From Sphingorhabdus sp. (GTDB lineage Bacteria > Pseudomonadota > Alphaproteobacteria > Sphingomonadales > Sphingomonadaceae): a stretch of DNA of 33,120 nucleotides. Position 1 is the first letter of the stretch. Each line of letters starts with the position of its first letter. Below, in pieces: positions 26,382 to 33,120 of this stretch. Location: NCBI RefSeq assembly GCF_029865925.1, contig NZ_JARXAI010000093.1:1-33120 (forward strand). Direction: 5' to 3'. The notes below the pieces were generated by a model, which did no database searches, had not been told where the DNA came from, and saw only the letters and a program-made list of their open reading frames with translations. The translations under genes were made by a program, and so were the position numbers.

Positions 26382-26824
26382 GCTCGTTGCTCCAATTCGT
26401 TGCGCAAGGCTTGCACTTGTGCCTTCCAATTTACTTGCTCGCGTGCAAATTCAGCCAGCTGCTCATCCAACTCCCTCATCCCTTTGTGCTCCAGGACTTC
26501 TATCTCAATACGCAACTGATTGATGGTAGCGATGAACTGCTGAATTTCGCCATGTGCTGACGCGCGCTCTGCCTGCAAGGCAGCATCGTGGTTAGCCTGC
26601 TGGAGTTCTAGTTGGATACGCATGGCCTGGATAGCATTTTGGAGGCCCCGATGTTCTTCGGCGATAACTGCATGTGCCTGCGCAATACGATCGTCTCTAG
26701 TCTGGTGCTCGGCTTCAAGCTTGGCCCGCATGGCTTCGATTGTTGCGTGTAACTGACGGTTTATAAAGGCTAAGTCGGTGAGGTTAGCGTCATCCTGTGG
26801 CATTGCCACTAGTCCCTTATTCAT
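26378..26824 (-). CDS. Coiled-coil protein linking phosphodiesterase and cyclase genes
   Basis: This 148-residue protein is almost entirely predicted alpha-helix, with heptad-like repeats rich in Gln, Glu, Ala and Leu (about 15-145). It has no signal peptide or membrane helix and matches no family I know. It overlaps both neighbours by ATGA: its start with the phosphodiesterase stop and its stop with the cyclase start. Its amount is therefore tied to both enzymes. It could be a scaffold that joins them or presents a trigger to the GAF domains; both are guesses. An internal ATG (MPQDDANL) seven codons in is an alternative start. Confidence 0.75.
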   Translation of the reverse strand: MNKGLVAMPQDDANLTDLAFINRQLHATIEAMRAKLEAEHQTRDDRIAQAHAVIAEEHRGLQNAIQAMRIQLELQQANHDAALQAERASAHGEIQQFIATINQLRIEIEVLEHKGMRELDEQLAEFAREQVNWKAQVQALRNELEQRA

Positions 26825-27669
26825 TCCGGCCGCTCATCGATCAGATGGCGGACCAGACCCTGCATCTTTCCATCAAATCTTGCTAGCACTTGGTAATCCT
26901 CGACAATATCAAACAATGTTACCAAGCCTTGATCTGTCCAACGGTGCAAAGCTAGGGCCGGTGGACCATTTATGACCATTGAGCGACTGTCTGGCAGTTC
27001 GGCGTCGATTGTATTGATATCCAGCGTTAGTTCCGCCGAGGTTGAGCCGCACACCATCACAGAGATGCCCTGCCAAACCGCGGAAATGGGCCGGTGCAAA
27101 TGGCCACACCAAATCGCAACTATGTTCGTATGACCCGCAATCGCGTCGCTAAAGCGCCGCACCCAAGGTTCCGCAGGATGAGTATCCATCCAGGCGATAC
27201 CGGCCTCAAATGGTGGATGATGCATGACAATTACGGTGGGAGTTTCACGATCCTCATTTAGCCGGGCGCTAAGCCAGGCCGAACGTACAGCGCAAAACGC
27301 GCCGCCGTGACGCTGCGGTTCCAATGTGTCGAGGATAATCAATCGCAGCCCGTCGAGAGGTAAACAATATTGCACAAAGCCATCGGGCATTGGCACCTCG
27401 GCGAAAATTCGGGCGAAGTTGTCTCGGTCATCGTGATTACCCATCATTGGGTAGACTGGCACCGTCGCCTTAGAAAACGCGTCGCGCAGCCGGGCATAGC
27501 TGTCAACATCGCCGCGATCGACCATGTCTCCAGTGGCAATAATCAAATCGGGTCTATTGATCCCTTGAGACAGACGGAAGATCGTCTGATCAAGCCGCTG
27601 ACGATTGGGTTCATCAATCTGGTTCGGTTCGAAGCCGAGATGCAAATCTGTAATCTGCGCAATTAACAC
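26821..27669 (-). CDS. CpdA-like class III cyclic nucleotide phosphodiesterase (copy 2)
   Basis: This 282-residue metallophosphoesterase has the same metal ligands at the same positions as the copy at 7330-8178: D8, H10, D48, N78-H79, H150-H151 and H190/H192. The two align end to end without gaps at about 54% identity and both use a GTG start. It is the first gene of the phosphodiesterase, coiled-coil, cyclase operon, so the enzyme that removes the signal is made with the one that makes it. Known Pycsar loci, as far as I recall, do not carry such an enzyme. An off-switch or immunity role that prevents accidental effector firing is plausible. The only promoter room is the 75 bp before the DUF429-like stop. 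Confidence 0.88.
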   Translation of the reverse strand: MLIAQITDLHLGFEPNQIDEPNRQRLDQTIFRLSQGINRPDLIIATGDMVDRGDVDSYARLRDAFSKATVPVYPMMGNHDDRDNFARIFAEVPMPDGFVQYCLPLDGLRLIILDTLEPQRHGGAFCAVRSAWLSARLNEDRETPTVIVMHHPPFEAGIAWMDTHPAEPWVRRFSDAIAGHTNIVAIWCGHLHRPISAVWQGISVMVCGSTSAELTLDINTIDAELPDSRSMVINGPPALALHRWTDQGLVTLFDIVEDYQVLARFDGKMQGLVRHLIDERPE

Positions 27670-27738
27670 GGGGACCTCGTCGCAATCAAAGCAAATTTTT
27701 CCGTCCGTGATCGAACGATTTTGGACTGCTAGCGCGGA

Positions 27739-27850
27739 ATAGCGTCAAATAACTCCAAAGGTCCAGCCCTCAGTTGCAGCAATTTTGCTATTTAGTGCAT
27801 TTGGTGCCCAAAACTGAGGATTTGCGGCAGCATTCCGCAGCCAGGCCGCG
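27739..27850 (-). repeat. In-gene copy of the 112-bp direct repeat
   Basis: This is the 3' end of the DUF429-like gene plus 6 bp past its stop, matching 23437-23548 at 104 of 112 positions in the same orientation. The sequences diverge abruptly at CGCGGCCTGG, inside the last coding third. If the flanked block is an insertion, this copy was brought in with it and rebuilt the gene. Confidence 0.9.
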
Positions 27851-28593
27851 GTTATAAGGGCATCGGTTGCGTGATCGGTATAGCGTTCCAACGGTTTGTG
27901 TGGCTGCGAACCAAGTGCGTGCAACGCATTGTCGAGTGCATACCCGTCGCGGACTTTGCTTCTGCCTTTGGCGACACCGGCTGCGCGGGCCGCGATGCTG
28001 GTGTAAATTTCCAGAACTACGGTGCCGTCTGCGGGAATGGCATCGAACGGCCAAATAGCAACCTTATCGCGCACATGGTTAAGGAAGCGCATGCCAGCAA
28101 AGCTCGCTTTTGCGACTTGCGCGGCGCCAATGGCGTCATAGACGGTGGACGCCTTTCCAGTTCTGTTCTTGTTGAGAAGTTCGCACTGGCGCCAGAATAG
28201 ATAATCGGACTTCGTGCCGTCGGCCGCGCCCAAATAGAAATGACGGCGATGGTGGTATTCGAGGAAGGACGCGGCACCCAAATCCGGGTCATCGCAGAGA
28301 TGATCGACATAAGCCCAGAAATCTTTGGCAGACGATGGCACATCATCGCCGGGTAAATAGCTGCCGCGTTCAATCAAGGGCGGTGCGAAGCTGAAATCGA
28401 AGCCAATAAGCAAGTCATCATCTTGCGCCAGAAGCCAGTCAGCAACCGCTTGACGCGACCAGTCTTTGTCGGGTGGCGTTACAAGGCGAGGTGCCTCATC
28501 GCCCATTTCACAAATGGCCAAAGCAATACCGGGATGTCGGCTGCCTTTCGCTCCTGACCAATCGGCGCACGCAAAACGCGTGAATGGACGCAT
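27745..28593 (-). CDS. DUF429-like predicted RNase H-fold protein
   Basis: This 282-residue cytoplasmic protein begins FACADWSGAKG, a motif I associate with DUF429-type proteins predicted to have an RNase H-like fold. Candidate acidic ligands are D11 (ADWSG), D66 (GFDFSF), a Glu in VVLEIYTS and an Asp in HATDALITAAW, a DEDD-like set. Function is not known experimentally to me; nuclease activity is only predicted. The start overlaps the stop of rarA by one base (TAATG), so it is co-translated with a replication-repair ATPase, which fits a nucleic-acid role. Its last 33 residues are duplicated next to the tRNA-Thr gene. Confidence 0.75.
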   Translation of the reverse strand: MRPFTRFACADWSGAKGSRHPGIALAICEMGDEAPRLVTPPDKDWSRQAVADWLLAQDDDLLIGFDFSFAPPLIERGSYLPGDDVPSSAKDFWAYVDHLCDDPDLGAASFLEYHHRRHFYLGAADGTKSDYLFWRQCELLNKNRTGKASTVYDAIGAAQVAKASFAGMRFLNHVRDKVAIWPFDAIPADGTVVLEIYTSIAARAAGVAKGRSKVRDGYALDNALHALGSQPHKPLERYTDHATDALITAAWLRNAAANPQFWAPNALNSKIAATEGWTFGVI

Positions 28594-29918
28594 TAGCTTG
28601 CGTCTGGCTCTGCGTTAAGTGCGCGCAGTCTTTCCCAATATTGCATCCGTTCGAGTATCTTGCGTTCAAAGCCGCGTTCGACCGGTTGATATAGCTCCGA
28701 TGGCGGCACAGCGTCGGGCCAATAATTTGCGCCCGAAAAACCGTCTGCACTGTCATGGTCATAGGCATAGCCTGCGCCATAACCAATATCCTGCATCAGC
28801 TTTGTAGGCGCGTTCAGAATATGCGCTGGCGGCATTAACGATCCGGTGTCGCGTGCCATTTTCCATGCGGATTTCTGAGCCTTATAAGCGGCGTTCGATT
28901 TCGGCGCAGTGGCCAAATACAGGCACGCTTGAACGATGGCGACTTCGCCCTCAGGACTACCCAAAAACTCATAGGCTTGCTTGGCGGCGAGACATTGCAC
29001 CAAAGCCTGCGGATCGGCGAGGCCGATATCTTCGCTGGCAAAGCGGATGAGGCGTCGCAGAACATATAACGGATCTTCACCCGCCACCAAAATGCGCGCC
29101 ATCCAGTATAATGCCGCCTGCGGGTCCGACCCGCGCAAGCTTTTGTGCAACGCGGATATGAGGTTATAATGCCCTTCACGATCCTTGTCATAAACGGGCA
29201 TCCGCCGTTGCAGTAGCGCTGCCATCGCCTGCAGGTCGAGTGGATTTTCGATGTGAATCGCAAACAAGGTTTCGGCTTGATTGAGCAAAAAGCGGCCATC
29301 ACCATCGGCGCTTGAAATCAACGCGGACCGTGCGTCCTCGGTGACGGGCAGGGCGCGGTCCATCACCGCCTCCGCACGGCTGAGCAAAGTTGCCAAGGCT
29401 ACTTCGTCCAGACGGTGCAGCACGATGACCTGGGTGCGCGAGAGCAATGCGGCGTTAAGTTCAAATGACGGGTTTTCAGTCGTAGCGCCGACAAGCGTGA
29501 CAACGCCGCTTTCCACAAATGGCAGAAAGCCATCCTGCTGTGCGCGGTTGAAGCGGTGGATTTCGTCCACGAACAGCAATGTCTGCTGGCCGGTCCGAGC
29601 CATCGTTTCTGCCTCGGCAAAGGCTTTTTTAAGGTCAGCAACGCCCGAGAAAACGGCGGATATTGGTTTATAATGCATGTTGACCGCGTCGGCCAACAGT
29701 CGGGCAATGCTGGTCTTGCCGGTGCCTGGTGGCCCCCAAAGGATCATCGACGATAATTTGCCGGCAGCGACCATGCGGCCAATCGCGCCTTCGGGACCCG
29801 TCAGATGTTCCTGACCAATGATGTCGTCGAGCTTGGCGGGACGCAGTTTCTCCGCCAGTGGCGCGTTTTTAGGCGAACGCGATGGTGCTTGCAGGCTATC
29901 CCCAAACAGATCGCTCAT
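28593..29918 (-). CDS. rarA: Replication-associated recombination protein A (AAA+ ATPase)
   Basis: This 441-residue protein has the expected length and order for RarA/MgsA: an N-terminal segment PLAEKLRPAKLDDIIGQEHL, Walker A GPPGTGKT (62-69), Walker B LLFVDEIHRFNRAQQD near 115, sensor region GATTENPSFE, and the C-terminal tetramerisation and lid region with APKSNAAYKA. It acts at stalled replication forks together with SSB and RecA. It is the upstream partner of the DUF429-like gene. A 72-nt gap separates it from the glycosyltransferase. Confidence 0.95.
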   Translation of the reverse strand: MSDLFGDSLQAPSRSPKNAPLAEKLRPAKLDDIIGQEHLTGPEGAIGRMVAAGKLSSMILWGPPGTGKTSIARLLADAVNMHYKPISAVFSGVADLKKAFAEAETMARTGQQTLLFVDEIHRFNRAQQDGFLPFVESGVVTLVGATTENPSFELNAALLSRTQVIVLHRLDEVALATLLSRAEAVMDRALPVTEDARSALISSADGDGRFLLNQAETLFAIHIENPLDLQAMAALLQRRMPVYDKDREGHYNLISALHKSLRGSDPQAALYWMARILVAGEDPLYVLRRLIRFASEDIGLADPQALVQCLAAKQAYEFLGSPEGEVAIVQACLYLATAPKSNAAYKAQKSAWKMARDTGSLMPPAHILNAPTKLMQDIGYGAGYAYDHDSADGFSGANYWPDAVPPSELYQPVERGFERKILERMQYWERLRALNAEPDAS

Positions 29919-29990
29919 ATTACTATTCTGCCCGAACAGGCATCACGGGATACCCATGAACACCCCAAGCTGCGCAGATGTAAGACCGAC

Positions 29991-31157
29991 TTAACGCGAA
30001 GCAACGGCACTGGCCGCGTGTTGACGGATGAGGCGAAGATAGGTGTCGGCCATAGTTTGGTTGATGGCATCCCAACTATAGTCCAGCGACCGTTGTTCGC
30101 CAGCAGCACCGTGCTTCGTGCGTAAATCCTCATCCAAGCAATAGGCCTGTAGTGCGTCGGCGAATTGGTTGATTGCACCTGGGGTGATCAATCGCCCGGA
30201 CACTTTGTCTTCGACCAGACTTTGGCTGCCGGTTGCCTTCGCGGCGACCACGGGCAGGCCGCTGGCCATGGACTCTAGCGTCACATTGCCAAAAGTCTCC
30301 GTTACGGAAGGGTTGAAAAACATATCCATGCTTGCAACCGCGCGGCCCAGATCCGAACCCATGTGAAAACCAGCAAATTTCGCTTCGGGAATGCGCGTTT
30401 CAAACCAAGGACGGGCAGGGCCGTCGCCGATCACCACAACCTGATGCGGGACTTTGCGCCGTTTGAGTTGGTCAATTGAATCGGAAAAGACATCAAGGCC
30501 CTTTTCCATGACGAGTCGTCCTAGAAAACCGATAACGGGGATTTCGTCAGCAATGCCAAGCCCGCGCCGCCAGCTCATATCCCGTTGGCTTGGGTCAAAG
30601 ATATCCCGGTCTACGCCGCGTGACCAAATGTCTATGTCATAGTTCATGCGCTGTTGGCGCAGGACCTGAGCAAAGCTCTCCGATGGAGCGACTAGCGCAT
30701 CACATTTCCGGTAAAGACGGCGAATCCAAGCCTCAAGGACCGGCTCCATAAATGACAGATTGTAATAACGCAGATAGGTCTCGAAACGTGTGTGCACAGA
30801 ACATAATACTGGCAAATGCCGCTTTTGCGCCCATTTTACGGCCTTGCGGGACACCCTATCTGGGCTTGAAATATGGACGATATTTGGATTGAACGCCTCC
30901 AGATCGCGACGGACTGAACGGGATAAGAACAACGGCATGCGATATTCAGGCCGGCGCGGAAATGCGACCGACGGCACACTCACCAAATCTCCGGTTGGCG
31001 CAAAGGCGGGCTCGACGACTGTAGGCGAATAAACCCGCACTGATGCGCCCTGACGAAGCAGATATCCCACAAGCTGGTTCAGTGCCTGGTTTGCACCATC
31101 ACGCACAAAATTGTAATTGCCGCTAAAAAGCGCAATGCGAAGGTCGCTTGACTGCAT
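29991..31157 (-). CDS. GT4-type glycosyltransferase, mannosyltransferase-like
   Basis: I prefer the ATG at 31157 (MQSSDLRIALFSG) to a TTG 12 codons upstream; this gives 388 residues. It has the GT-B fold pattern of family 4. The N-terminal acceptor domain contains NYNFVRDGANQALNQL and CSVHTRFETYLRYY. The C-terminal donor domain has GFLGRLVMEKGLDVF, VVIGDGPARP and the EX7E-type site in SVTETFGNVTLESMASGLPV. These resemble GDP-mannose-dependent alpha-mannosyltransferases that act on lipids or polysaccharides. It stands alone, with no polysaccharide genes nearby, so sugar and acceptor remain unassigned. Confidence 0.88.
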   Translation of the reverse strand: MQSSDLRIALFSGNYNFVRDGANQALNQLVGYLLRQGASVRVYSPTVVEPAFAPTGDLVSVPSVAFPRRPEYRMPLFLSRSVRRDLEAFNPNIVHISSPDRVSRKAVKWAQKRHLPVLCSVHTRFETYLRYYNLSFMEPVLEAWIRRLYRKCDALVAPSESFAQVLRQQRMNYDIDIWSRGVDRDIFDPSQRDMSWRRGLGIADEIPVIGFLGRLVMEKGLDVFSDSIDQLKRRKVPHQVVVIGDGPARPWFETRIPEAKFAGFHMGSDLGRAVASMDMFFNPSVTETFGNVTLESMASGLPVVAAKATGSQSLVEDKVSGRLITPGAINQFADALQAYCLDEDLRTKHGAAGEQRSLDYSWDAINQTMADTYLRLIRQHAASAVASR

Positions 31158-31228
31158 ATTGGCGCTTTTACCGGCGGCAACGCAAAATGCCAATGGGAAT
31201 GCTACATGTGGTGGGATAGAAGCTAGAT

Positions 31229-31897
31229 ATGATATTGAGCCAGGTTGATGCGTTGCTTATTGGAAAGCCAAAGCCGTTTCGCGCCGACGGGACGATGAGC
31301 GCGATGGCGCGTACCGCAGTCGACCGACCCGTTTTTTTGCGCAAGCACGGTTTCGAGGGCGACGAGGTTGCAGATCTGATGGTGCATGGCGGCGCGGACA
31401 AGGCAGTGCATTTCTATCCAGCGGAACATTATCCTAAATGGATTGCGCATTTTGCGGCAGAGGGTTTCGCCCACTCATTACTTGACCAAGCTGGCGCATT
31501 TGGCGAAAATATAAGTGCATCCGGTTTAACCGAAGGCAACTTGCGCATTGGCGATAGGCTTCGCATCGGGCGAGCGTTGGTCGAGGTTGCGCAGGGGCGT
31601 CAGCCATGTTGGAAACTCGACCATCTTTTTGGTGTGCATGGCCTGTCCGGTATGGTCATCAGCAGCGGTCGTTGCGGTGGCTATTTCCGGGTTATCGAGG
31701 AAGGCGAAGTGGCACCGGGCGACCGAATTCAGATGGTGCATCAAGCCGAACATGACTGGACCGTTGCGCGCACGTTTAAGCTGCTCATTGGCGGCGGACA
31801 TCGCGCGCAAGGGTCCGACGCACAATTGCGGGCGCTTGCCGCGCTGGAGACGCTGGCCGATAGCTGGAGGGGTAGGGCGGCTAAATTGGCAGGGTAA
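31229..31897 (+). CDS. MOSC-domain protein, YiiM-like
   Basis: This 222-residue protein consists of a single MOSC domain with the YiiM-type landmarks VHGGADKAVHFYPAEHYP (52-69), GAFGENIS and the conserved Cys127 in GRQPCWKLDHLFG. MOSC proteins bind or transfer a molybdenum cofactor and sulfur. YiiM supports reduction of N-hydroxylated bases. It is the only plus-strand gene in the right third, divergent from the glycosyltransferase with 71 bp between starts. No Moco biosynthesis gene is adjacent. Confidence 0.88.
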   Translation: MILSQVDALLIGKPKPFRADGTMSAMARTAVDRPVFLRKHGFEGDEVADLMVHGGADKAVHFYPAEHYPKWIAHFAAEGFAHSLLDQAGAFGENISASGLTEGNLRIGDRLRIGRALVEVAQGRQPCWKLDHLFGVHGLSGMVISSGRCGGYFRVIEEGEVAPGDRIQMVHQAEHDWTVARTFKLLIGGGHRAQGSDAQLRALAALETLADSWRGRAAKLAG

Positions 31898-31923
31898 CGA
31901 TTACTGCATTTGGCGTGCTGCGG

Positions 31924-32862
31924 TTATTCGCCCAGCAGGCCCTTGTTATAGACGGGCGCGTGTAGGCGGATATGGGTCACCCGTTTTTCATCGGCTTCCA
32001 AAATCTCCAGCGTCCAACCGCTTGCCTCGTGCATCAGCATTTGGCCGACATCGGGCACTTGACCAGCAATAATGAAGGCAAGCCCGCCAAGCGTATCGAC
32101 GTCTTCATCAACTTCCGCCAGCTTGGGGTCGATGGTATCGGCCAGATCGTCGAGCTCCGCACGCGCGTCGGCTTCCCAGAGATTGGGGGCTATTTGCATG
32201 AAGAGCAATTCCGGCTCATCGTCATGTTCGTCTTCAATCTCGCCGACGATTTCTTCGACAAGGTCTTCAATCGTGACCAAGCCCTCGGTCCCTGAATATT
32301 CATCAAGGACAATAGCAAGGTGAGTGCGTGTGCGCCGCATTTCGTCCAGCAGCGCAAGGACGCTCATATTTTGCGGGACGAAGCGCGGCTGGCGCATGAA
32401 AAGCTCAAGGCTATCGGGGCGGTTTTGCCCTGACGCGAGGACAGCAAACACATCCTTGATATGGATCATGCCGATCACGCTGTCGAGCGTGTCGCGGTAC
32501 ACTGGCAACCGGCTGTGGCCATGTTCGGCGAAGACCGCGATGCAATCGGCAAAGCCAGCGCTTTCCTCAATTGCGACGATGTCGCTGCGTGGCACCATGA
32601 CGTCGTCGACGCGGTGCTCACTGAAATGCAGCAGGTTGCGCAGCATCGTGCGCTCAACGGCGGTCAAATCGCCGTCATGATCCGACTGTCCGTTGTCTTC
32701 ACTGTCCTCCTCATGCTCGGCAATGGCTTCTTCAAGCTGCTCGCGCAAGGTAGGCTCGTGATCGCGGCCAAAGAACATCGTCTTAAGCCGCTGCCATATT
32801 CGTCCGTCGTTATCGTCGTCGGTTGCGGTTTTCGAACCGCTAAAACTGTCACCCTCAGGCAT
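31924..32862 (-). CDS. corC: CorC/HlyC-type CBS-domain protein
   Basis: This 312-residue soluble protein has an acidic N-terminus, a pair of CBS domains (about 85-215, starting HRVDDVMVPRSDIVAI) and a C-terminal CorC_HlyC transporter-associated domain (about 230-305, LWEADARAELDDLAD). It lacks the DUF21 membrane part, as in E. coli CorC. It follows ybeY by 32 nt, matching the common phoH-ybeY-corC-lnt order. Family members are tied to magnesium/cobalt efflux, but the molecular role is not firmly established. Confidence 0.9.
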   Translation of the reverse strand: MPEGDSFSGSKTATDDDNDGRIWQRLKTMFFGRDHEPTLREQLEEAIAEHEEDSEDNGQSDHDGDLTAVERTMLRNLLHFSEHRVDDVMVPRSDIVAIEESAGFADCIAVFAEHGHSRLPVYRDTLDSVIGMIHIKDVFAVLASGQNRPDSLELFMRQPRFVPQNMSVLALLDEMRRTRTHLAIVLDEYSGTEGLVTIEDLVEEIVGEIEDEHDDEPELLFMQIAPNLWEADARAELDDLADTIDPKLAEVDEDVDTLGGLAFIIAGQVPDVGQMLMHEASGWTLEILEADEKRVTHIRLHAPVYNKGLLGE

Positions 32863-32894
32863 AATGGAAGCTTACTGGCCTCTTTTTGGTCGAT

Positions 32895-33120
32895 TTAAAC
32901 CTCATATGGATTGCGAAGCCCCATGGATGCAAGCGCTTTTACCTCAAGCGCCTCCATCGCTTCGGCCTCTTCCTTCTCAATATGGTCGTGGCCGAGCAAA
33001 TGCAGCATGCCGTGAATGACCAAATGGGTCGCATGATGTGCGACGGGAATGTTCTTTTCCTCGGCCTCGGCAGCGCAGATTTCATACGCAAGTATGATGT
33101 CACCTAGCATGATTTCGGGG
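32895..33120 (-). CDS. ybeY: Endoribonuclease YbeY, C-terminal part, cut by the right edge
   Basis: The visible 75 residues include LGDIILAYE and the zinc site HLVIHGMLHLLGHDH, the H3XH5XH pattern of YbeY, a metalloprotein needed for 16S rRNA 3' maturation and ribosome quality control. The frame is open at the window edge, so the N-terminal half lies beyond 33120. The ATG at 33108-33110 is internal, not the start. Its place directly before corC supports the assignment. Confidence 0.93.
   Translation of the reverse strand, partial: PEIMLGDIILAYEICAAEAEEKNIPVAHHATHLVIHGMLHLLGHDHIEKEEAEAMEALEVKALASMGLRNPYEV

Larger units (their letters stand above)
23549..27738 (-). mobile_element. Candidate inserted cassette bounded by the 112-bp direct repeats
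   Basis: The 4.2 kb between the two copies of the DUF429-like 3' end carry four same-strand genes: phosphodiesterase, coiled-coil protein, cyclase and broken effector. An intact target gene on one side and an orphan 3' end on the other is the usual mark of site-specific integration at a gene's 3' end. There is no integrase, transposase or element origin inside, so it would be a non-autonomous or remnant element. A local duplication is the main alternative. Confidence 0.4.

Overview
The window reads as chromosomal DNA of an alphaproteobacterium, most likely a sphingomonad (Sphingorhabdus/Sphingopyxis-like). This is inferred from the RarA, YbeY-CorC, MOSC and glutamate dehydrogenase proteins, the CycH-type TPR protein and the moderate GC content. 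It is not proved by a marker gene.

Positions 1-2,030 hold the start of an unrecognised secreted protein cut by the left edge, a decayed IS5-type transposase with a terminator, and a membrane-anchored TPR protein of the cytochrome c maturation (CcmI/CycH) kind. Positions 2,179-8,178 are a plus-strand operon. It encodes a pyridine-nucleotide/FAD oxidoreductase fused to two cyclic-nucleotide-binding domains and a four-cluster ferredoxin, a two-heme cytochrome b-like membrane protein, an FHA-domain decaheme cytochrome c, and a CpdA-like cyclic nucleotide phosphodiesterase. Convergent to it, 17,464-8,171 is a tightly packed minus-strand operon: a c554-like multiheme cytochrome, a lipoprotein with two GlcG/HbpS-like domains, an outer-membrane beta-barrel, and a 1,334-residue decaheme cytochrome with a C-terminal LVIVD propeller. 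Together these look like an electron-transfer conduit from cytoplasmic reductant to the cell surface, with built-in cyclic-nucleotide and phosphothreonine-recognition domains.

Positions 17,549-22,113 carry housekeeping or catabolic metabolism: glutamate dehydrogenase, then an acetolactate synthase-like enzyme and an aldehyde dehydrogenase in a coupled pair behind a CRP-like dyad.

Positions 22,590-27,850 are the most interesting stretch. On the minus strand, a second CpdA-like phosphodiesterase, a coiled-coil protein and a GAF-GAF-PAS class III nucleotide cyclase are joined by two ATGA overlaps. They are followed by a frameshifted gene for a Pycsar-type (PycTM, formerly DUF5706) membrane effector. 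An intact paralogue of that effector lies beyond a tRNA-Thr gene. The block is bounded by a 112-bp direct repeat of the 3' end of a DUF429-like gene, with the detached copy beside the tRNA, as expected if a cassette had inserted into that gene's 3' end. No integrase is present. The arrangement suggests a cyclic-nucleotide signalling or defence module resembling Pycsar, but with a sensory cyclase and a dedicated phosphodiesterase.

Positions 27,745-33,120 return to ordinary chromosome: the DUF429-like protein, RarA, a GT4 glycosyltransferase, a YiiM-like MOSC protein, CorC, and YbeY cut by the right edge. One window therefore holds a cyclase, two phosphodiesterases about 54% identical to each other, two cyclic-nucleotide-binding domains and PycTM-type effectors. 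Whether the two loci share a signal is a hypothesis.
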